DNA of 6,905 nt from CAYZXU01 sp964482535 (lineage in GTDB: Bacteria; Desulfobacterota; Desulfobacteria; Desulfobacterales; BuS5). The notes below the pieces were generated by a model, which was not told where the DNA came from, did not search any database, and worked only from the letters and a program-made list of their open reading frames with translations. Below, one piece after another: positions 1 through 4,912 of this stretch; positions within the stretch are counted from its first letter, which is position 1, and every line of letters starts with the position of its first letter. The stretch lies in the NCBI GenBank assembly GCA_964482535.1, contig CAYZXU010000123.1, positions 1 through 6,905 of the forward strand, given 5' to 3'. Position numbers and translations under genes: made by a program.

Positions 1-2
1 AC

Positions 3-1307
3 AGCTATGAAAAAGAATTTACAAACAGGCTAAAATGGCTAATGTTTTTCAGGGTCATTTTTTCGACCCTTCTCCTTGGCTCTACAATTATTCTTCAGAT
101 CAGGGATGGTCATTCTCTTATGGAAAGACCTCTGCTGCTGCTTTACGGGCTTGCCGCAGGTATTTTGATCCTTTCATTATTCTATTCTGCAATATTTAAG
201 AATGTTAAGCATAAAGTCAGTTTTGCCTACCAGCAACTCTATATAGATACTTTCATTGTAACATTTATAATATATGTGACAGGAGGTTTTTCAAGCACAT
301 TCTCTTTTCTATACCTTGTTGTAATAATTTATAGCAGCATGCTGCTTTATAAAAAAGGAAGCATGATCATGGCTTCCATGTGCAGTATACAGTATGGCTT
401 AATAGTTGATCTGGAATTTTACGGCATACTGCGACCTTTCGGGACAATGGAAAATGTTATTTCGTCAGATTCTGACTGGTCACATGTTTTATATAAAACA
501 ATAACAACAATGGTGGCATGCTTTGGCGTTGCCTTCCTGAGCAGCCTTCTTGCCGAACAGGAAAGAAAAACAAAAAAAGAACTTATTTCAATGGAAAAGC
601 ATGTTAAACGCGTGGAAAAACTTGCGGTAATGGGTGAAATGGGAGCCGGCCTGGCCCATGAAATTAAAAACCCCCTTGCATCACTCACAGGCTCCATTCA
701 GATGTTAATGGAAGAGATTCAGTATAATGCAGATCAGAAAAAACTTGTTCAAATTATTTTACGGGAAACCGACAGATTAAGTTCACTTTTAAATAATTTT
801 TTATTATTTACCAGGCCCCCTGAAGGGAAAAATATCAAAATAAATCTTAAGGATGAATTGACTGATATAGTAGAATTTTTAAAGAAAGATAACGAGATCC
901 GCACTAAGGTTTCCATAACGAGTCAACTTTCTCCTGATATATGGATTAAAATGGATCCCGACCATCTCAGGCAGGTTATGTTAAATCTTTTTTTAAACTC
1001 GGCTGAATCAATCAAAGATAATGGTCTGCTTGAAATCAAACTTTTCCCCGTTAAAAATAATTATGCGGAAATTATAGTCAAAGATAACGGGTGCGGCATC
1101 CCTGAGGATCTTAAAGAGTTAATTTTTAACCCTTTTTTTTCAACGAGACAAAACGGAACCGGGCTTGGGCTTTCAATTGTTCACAGGATACTGGAATCAT
1201 ACGGCAGCCGGCTCGATATTGAAACAGGCTTAAACAAGGGGACTACATGCAGTTTAAAATTAAAGAGAGTTGAGCCTCCGGTTTTACCCTCCATAACTCC
1301 ACCATAA
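3..1307 (+). CDS. PilS/NtrB-like membrane sensor histidine kinase (5' partial)
   Basis: Two-component sensor kinase of the inner membrane. It should autophosphorylate on a histidine and pass the phosphate to a response regulator, typically a sigma-54 activator such as PilR. Numbering from the ATG at 42, about six hydrophobic segments lie near residues 1-20, 30-52, 63-80, 84-103, 107-124 and 149-169. A charged, coiled-coil-like linker follows (170-195). The H-box has the phospho-acceptor His206 in HEIKNPLASL. The ATPase domain shows an N-box (Asn315, Asn319), DNGCGIP (348-354) and GTGLGLS (372-378). The frame stays open to the left edge, with no ATG, GTG or TTG between 3 and 42. The upstream codons encode Arg-Leu-Lys-Trp-Leu running into the first helix, a pattern I associate with PilS-type kinases, so the true start probably lies outside the window. 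No PAS domain is visible between membrane and H-box, unlike classical PilS. The regulator is not in view. The gene ends in two consecutive TAA codons. Kinase identity is firm; the PilS assignment is an inference. Confidence 0.9.
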   Translation, partial: SYEKEFTNRLKWLMFFRVIFSTLLLGSTIILQIRDGHSLMERPLLLLYGLAAGILILSLFYSAIFKNVKHKVSFAYQQLYIDTFIVTFIIYVTGGFSSTFSFLYLVVIIYSSMLLYKKGSMIMASMCSIQYGLIVDLEFYGILRPFGTMENVISSDSDWSHVLYKTITTMVACFGVAFLSSLLAEQERKTKKELISMEKHVKRVEKLAVMGEMGAGLAHEIKNPLASLTGSIQMLMEEIQYNADQKKLVQIILRETDRLSSLLNNFLLFTRPPEGKNIKINLKDELTDIVEFLKKDNEIRTKVSITSQLSPDIWIKMDPDHLRQVMLNLFLNSAESIKDNGLLEIKLFPVKNNYAEIIVKDNGCGIPEDLKELIFNPFFSTRQNGTGLGLSIVHRILESYGSRLDIETGLNKGTTCSLKLKRVEPPVLPSITPP

Positions 1308-1311
1308 TAAA

Positions 1312-1325
1312 TTTTTCATGAAAAA
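1312..1325. repeat. 14-bp perfect AT-rich palindrome after the kinase gene
   Basis: TTTTTCATGAAAAA is a perfect inverted repeat just after the double stop of the kinase gene. It has no loop, no GC-rich stem and no following T tract, so it is a poor candidate for an intrinsic terminator. It could be a protein-binding site or chance in AT-rich DNA. Confidence 0.3.
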
Positions 1326-1374
1326 ATGTGGGTCATAAGTATATACTGGTGTTGACAGGGTCTTCAACTTAATC

Positions 1375-1403
1375 TTGACACTTTTATATAAATAGAGTAT
1401 CGA
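1375..1403 (+). promoter_or_regulatory. lysS: Possible sigma-70 promoter for lysS-lolC-lolD-bamA
   Basis: A perfect -35 hexamer TTGACA (1375-1380) stands 17 nt before TATCGA (1398-1403), which matches the -10 consensus at only three of six positions. A better -10-like TATAAA (1387-1392) is present, but its best partner, TTCAAC (1363-1368, 18-nt spacer), is a weak -35. A second TTGACA lies at 1352-1357 with no good -10 at the right distance. The 184-nt gap before lysS is the only intergenic stretch here long enough for a promoter that could drive lysS and the genes after it. The exact elements are uncertain. Confidence 0.33.
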
Positions 1404-1491
1404 TTTTCGGTTACACTAAGATGGTTTTTGGGGGCTGATATTTTCAATCAGGGATAGCAGGACTTAATTTTTATAATTATATGGATAATAA

Positions 1492-2982
1492 ATGAAAAAA
1501 GAAAGTGACATAATTGAACACAGAAGAAAAAAGCTTGAAGAATTAAAAAAGCAGGTTAATCTTTTCCCTAATGATTTTACCGTTTCCCACAATATAGTCA
1601 ACATATTGGACATTGTGGAAAAAACACCTGAAGCAGTTACTGAAAAAGAACCGGTTTTTTCTGTTGCCGGCCGGATAATGGCCATAAACAGGTTCGGAAA
1701 ATCATCTTTTATAAGATTCAGGGACAGAACAGGCCAGCTCCAGGCATATATCAGAAAAGATATTGCAGGCGACGATGCATATGCTCTCTTTAAAAACATG
1801 GACATAGGTGATTTTATAGGTTTAAAGGGCGGTCTCTTCCAGACAAAAACCGGAGAATGGACTCTTCTTGCAAGTGATTTGAAACTTGTAAGTAAAGCAA
1901 TAAGACCCCTTCCTGAAAAATTCCACGGCTTGAAAGATCCTGAAAAACGTTACAGGCAACGTTATCTGGATTTGATTATGAACCAGAACGTGCGTGATAA
2001 ATTCACCAAAAGAAGCAGATTGATTAAATCCATACGTTCATTTCTTATGGAACGGGATTTTCTTGAGGTTGAAACTCCAATGATGCAGCCTCTTCCCGGG
2101 GGGGCTGAAGCAGAGCCATTTATAACCCATCATAATGCCCTGGATATTGATCTTTTTTTGCGCATAGCACCTGAGCTGTATTTAAAACGTCTTGTCATCG
2201 GAGGTTTTGAACGGGTCTTTGAGATAAACAGAAATTTTCGTAATGAAGGGGTCTCAACCCGTCATAATCCTGAATTTACAATGCTGGAATTCTATCAGGC
2301 TTATTCAACATATGAAGATCTTATGGATTTAACTGAAAAAATGTTTTCACATCTCGCTAAGGAAGTCACAGGGTCAGATACAGTAACATACCAGGGTAGT
2401 ATAATAAATTTTGGGGGCAAATGGGAGAGGATTCCCCTTTTGACTGCACTTGAAAAAACAGGCGGCATTGACAAGGAAATTTTGAGTGATAAAACAAAGC
2501 TGTGTGAATTTGCCGCTTCAAAAGGGATTGCCGTTCAGGAGGATAGACAAAGCAAAGGAAAAATAATTACAAAGCTCTTTGACGTTCTGGTTGAGCCGAA
2601 ACTGATTCAGCCTGTTTTTATCACAGATTATCCCGTGGAGGTTTCTCCACTTTCAAAAAGAAGTGAAAAAGACCCTGAGTTAACCGAACGCTTTGAACTC
2701 TTTATAGGAGGTTATGAAATAGCAAACGGATTTTCAGAGCTTAATGACCCCCAGGAGCAGAAAGAACGGTTTTTGCAGCAGTTAGAAGCCAGGGATGCCG
2801 GTGATAAGGAGGCGCATCCAATGGATGATGATTATATTGAAGCTTTAGAGTACGGAATGCCTCCCACTGCAGGAGAAGGCATAGGTATAGACAGATTGGC
2901 CATGCTTTTAACAGATTCAGTTTCAATAAGGGAGGTTATATTCTTTCCGCACATGAAACCGGTTTCTGGAAATAATAATTAA
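1492..2982 (+). CDS. lysS: Lysyl-tRNA synthetase, class II
   Basis: Cytosolic enzyme that joins lysine to tRNA-Lys using ATP. The 496 residues match the usual class II LysRS length of about 490-510. An N-terminal helix rich in Lys and Glu (about 3-22) leads into an OB-fold anticodon-binding domain (about 54-132, including the stretch RFRDRTGQLQAYI). The catalytic core carries all three class II motifs: motif 1 around 183-201 (FLMERDFLEVETPMMQPLP), motif 2 around 240-266 (FRNEG at 249-253, then RHNPEFTMLE), and motif 3 at 461-472 with Arg468 in GIGIDRL. GGYEIANGFSELNDP (406-420) is also typical of LysRS. The ATG at 1492 is preceded only by a weak GGAT (1483-1486). This start gives a normal N-terminus, and the nearby ATG at 1481 meets a stop after four codons. 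The next gene begins 20 nt downstream, suggesting co-transcription with the envelope genes. No sign of damage. Confidence 0.97.
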   Translation: MKKESDIIEHRRKKLEELKKQVNLFPNDFTVSHNIVNILDIVEKTPEAVTEKEPVFSVAGRIMAINRFGKSSFIRFRDRTGQLQAYIRKDIAGDDAYALFKNMDIGDFIGLKGGLFQTKTGEWTLLASDLKLVSKAIRPLPEKFHGLKDPEKRYRQRYLDLIMNQNVRDKFTKRSRLIKSIRSFLMERDFLEVETPMMQPLPGGAEAEPFITHHNALDIDLFLRIAPELYLKRLVIGGFERVFEINRNFRNEGVSTRHNPEFTMLEFYQAYSTYEDLMDLTEKMFSHLAKEVTGSDTVTYQGSIINFGGKWERIPLLTALEKTGGIDKEILSDKTKLCEFAASKGIAVQEDRQSKGKIITKLFDVLVEPKLIQPVFITDYPVEVSPLSKRSEKDPELTERFELFIGGYEIANGFSELNDPQEQKERFLQQLEARDAGDKEAHPMDDDYIEALEYGMPPTAGEGIGIDRLAMLLTDSVSIREVIFFPHMKPVSGNNN

Positions 2983-3002
2983 TATAAAGAATAATAAATA
3001 CT

Positions 3003-4128
3003 ATGTCTTTTGAATTTTTTATTGGCCGCCGTTATCTAATGGCCAAGCAAAAACAGACTTTTATTTCATTAATTACATTCCTTTCAGTAGCCGGCATCAC
3101 AGTCGGCGTCATGGCGCTGATTGTTGTAATTGCCGTTATGTCCGGAGCTGAGACGGAATTCAGATCACGCATCCTTGGGGTTGAATCTCATATTGTATTG
3201 ATGCAGAGAGGCTCACCATTTAATAATTACCGTAAGATCATTAAAGATGTCGAAAAGGTTCATGGGGTAAAGAATGCAAGCCCGTTTGTTTATACTCAAA
3301 TTATGCTTAGATCTTCAAGCAGAGTGTCAGGCGCTGTATTAAGGGGCATAGATCCTGATGCAAAGGGAATTGAAATAAAAGATATTAATGATATTTCTCT
3401 TAAGCAGAGACTGAAAAAAAATAATTTAAAAGATTCATCCTTTAATCTTCCGGAAATTATTCTGGGTAAAGAGCTTGCCACAAACCTTGGTGTTATGGAG
3501 GGAGACACAGTATATATAATATCTCCCAAAGGTATGATCTCTCCCATAGGCCATGTGCCTGCAATGAAACGTTTTAAAATAGTGGGTCTTTTCCAGTCAG
3601 GTTTTTATGAATATGACAATTCCCTTGTTTATATAAATTTAAGTGACGCACAAAAGATCATGCGCTTAGAAGACTCCATAACAGGAATAGGAGTCCGGGT
3701 TGATAACATATATGATGCAAACAAAATTGCTGATAACATAGTTTCCTCTCTTGAAAGCAGGCATGAAAAAAGATATTTTTTTGCAAGGGACTGGATGGAG
3801 ATGAATAAAAACCTGTTTTCCGCTCTTAAACTGGAAAAAAAGGCAATGTTTATCATATTAACACTTATAGTTCTTGTGGCTGCTTTTAATATAGCCAGTA
3901 CGCTTATTATGATGGTAATGGAAAAAACAAAGGATATAGCCATATTAAAAGCCATGGGAGCCACAGATAAGAGTATAAGAAAAATTTTTATTTTCAAGGG
4001 GATGATAATAGGAGCTGCAGGTACATTTTTCGGCATGTGTTCAGGTTTTATTTTATGCACATTACTGAAATATTATAAATTTATTGAATTACCCGGAGAC
4101 GTGTATTATTTTACCACCCTTCCGGTAC
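3003..4128 (+). CDS. lolC: Lipoprotein-releasing ABC transporter permease, LolC/LolE/LolF family (3' end lost in assembly gap)
   Basis: Inner-membrane permease of the Lol transporter, which extracts mature lipoproteins and hands them to the periplasmic carrier LolA. The visible 375 residues begin with the family signature FIGRRYLMAKQKQTFISLIT (6-25) and a first membrane helix (about 24-46). A large periplasmic domain follows (about 47-275). The FtsX-type membrane part has helices near 283-305 and 330-357, separated by the cytoplasmic coupling segment EKTKDIAILKAMGA (307-320) that contacts LolD. Family members run to about 405-420 residues, so roughly 35-45 residues with the fourth helix and C-terminal tail are missing in the N run. 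Residues translated past the gap in this frame are spurious. SPIGHVPAMKRF (180-191) resembles the LolA-binding hook of E. coli LolC. With only one permease next to lolD, a homodimeric LolF-like arrangement is plausible. The start has a weak AAAGA upstream (2986-2990). Family certain; C, E or F label less so. Confidence 0.93.
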
Positions 4129-4228
4129 NNNNNNNNNNNNNNNNNNNNNNNNNNNNNNNNNNNNNNNNNNNNNNNNNNNNNNNNNNNNNNNNNNNNNNNN
4201 NNNNNNNNNNNNNNNNNNNNNNNNNNNN
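4129..4228. other. Assembly gap: run of 100 N
   Basis: Exactly 100 unknown bases, the conventional placeholder for a gap of unspecified length. It hides the C-terminus and stop of the Lol permease, the start codon and first residues of lolD, and the junction between them. From usual family lengths the true missing DNA should be roughly 130-170 bp, so coordinates and reading frame across the gap should not be trusted. Confidence 0.97.
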
Positions 4229-4905
4229 AAAATTTAATAGCAATCAAAGACCTTTTTAAGAGTTTTGATGACCATGGAAACCGAATAGATATTTTAAAGG
4301 GAGCTTCTTTTTCTTTAAATAAGGGCGAATCCGTTGGAATTGTCGGAGCATCAGGCATAGGCAAATCATCTTTTCTCCATATATTAGGGACTCTTGACCG
4401 CCCTGACAGCGGAAGTTTTGCTTTTCAGGGGGAGGATTTACTCTCTTTTGCCAATGAAAAACTTGCAAAAATTCGCAATGAGTCAATAGGTTTTGTTTTT
4501 CAGTTTCATCATCTTCTTCCCGAGTTTTCATCAATGGAAAATGTTATGCTGCCCGGGATGATAAAAGGGGAAAACAAAGAAAAAAACAGAAAGACAGCAG
4601 AAAAGATACTCATCAGGGTTGGTCTTAAAGAAAGGTTAAACTACAGGGTCAGCAAACTTTCAGGCGGTGAGCAGCAAAGGGTTGCTCTTGCCAGGGCTCT
4701 TGTGCTGAAACCGGTTGTTCTTCTTGCGGATGAGCCCACAGGAAACCTTGACAAAGATAACGGCAGGCAGATTCACAACCTGCTTATGGAGTTAAACAGG
4801 GAACTGGGAATGGCTATGGTGGTTGTAACACATAATATAGAACTCTCTTCATTCATGTCGCGAAGAATAACAATCAGCGATGGATTGTTAATAGAAACAG
4901 GTTAA
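4229..4905 (+). CDS. lolD: Lipoprotein-releasing ABC transporter ATP-binding protein LolD (5' end lost in assembly gap)
   Basis: Cytoplasmic ATPase that powers lipoprotein release by the Lol permease. The 224 visible residues, counted from the Asn codon at 4231, hold a full set of ABC motifs: Walker A GASGIGKSS (39-47), Q-loop VFQFHHLLPEF (89-99), signature LSGGEQQR (143-150), Walker B VVLLADEP with the catalytic Glu (162-169) followed by a D-loop-like TGNLD, and the switch His in VVTHN (201). The FQFHHLLPEF run is characteristic of LolD within the LolD/MacB/FtsE group. LolD proteins are usually about 220-235 residues, so only a handful of N-terminal residues and the start codon are missing. 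The Walker A has Ile where Ser or Ala is common (GIGKS), but the GxxGxGK[S/T] rule still holds. The partner permease lies just upstream and bamA starts 7 nt after the stop, supporting one operon. Identity is strong from motifs and context. Confidence 0.95.
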
Positions 4906-4912
4906 AAATAAT

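Noticed and set aside
1133..1140. Run of eight T in the kinase gene as a possible frameshift site
   Set aside because: The frame continues properly through NPFFSTRQNGTGLGLS, the expected ATPase-domain sequence, so there is no sign of a frameshift or programmed slippage.
1312..1325. Intrinsic terminator after the kinase gene
   Set aside because: The palindrome is nearly all A and T, leaves no loop and has no T tract after it, so it would not form a stable terminator hairpin.
1435..1451. CTGAT-N7-ATCAG hairpin in the lysS leader as an attenuator or T-box
   Set aside because: The stem is only 5 bp, there is no T-box sequence or following T run, and the leader is too short for a T-box riboswitch.
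1481..1495. A tiny reading frame (ATG GAT AAT AAA TGA) overlapping the lysS start
   Set aside because: Four codons with no Shine-Dalgarno signal. The overlap with the lysS ATG is expected by chance in this AT-rich stretch.
3629..4060. A 143-codon open frame on the - strand inside the Lol permease
   Set aside because: It lies wholly opposite a well-supported gene, is rich in Ile, Ser and Phe as expected from reading an AT-rich membrane gene backwards, and shows no recognisable motif. The same applies to the other antisense frames under the kinase, lysS, lolD and bamA.
3003..4259. A 418-residue permease running through the N stretch
   Set aside because: Translation across placeholder N has no meaning. 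The nine residues after it belong to the lolD region read in the wrong frame.
4345..4371. Defective Walker A in LolD (GASGIGKSS)
   Set aside because: The Ile is uncommon, but Gly, Lys and Ser at the required positions are kept and all other ABC motifs are intact, so the ATPase should be active.
4084..4905. A 273-residue LolD starting before the gap
   Set aside because: The bases before the N run encode the permease C-terminal part in another frame (GDVYYFTTLPV). LolD needs only a few residues before its visible Asn at 4231.
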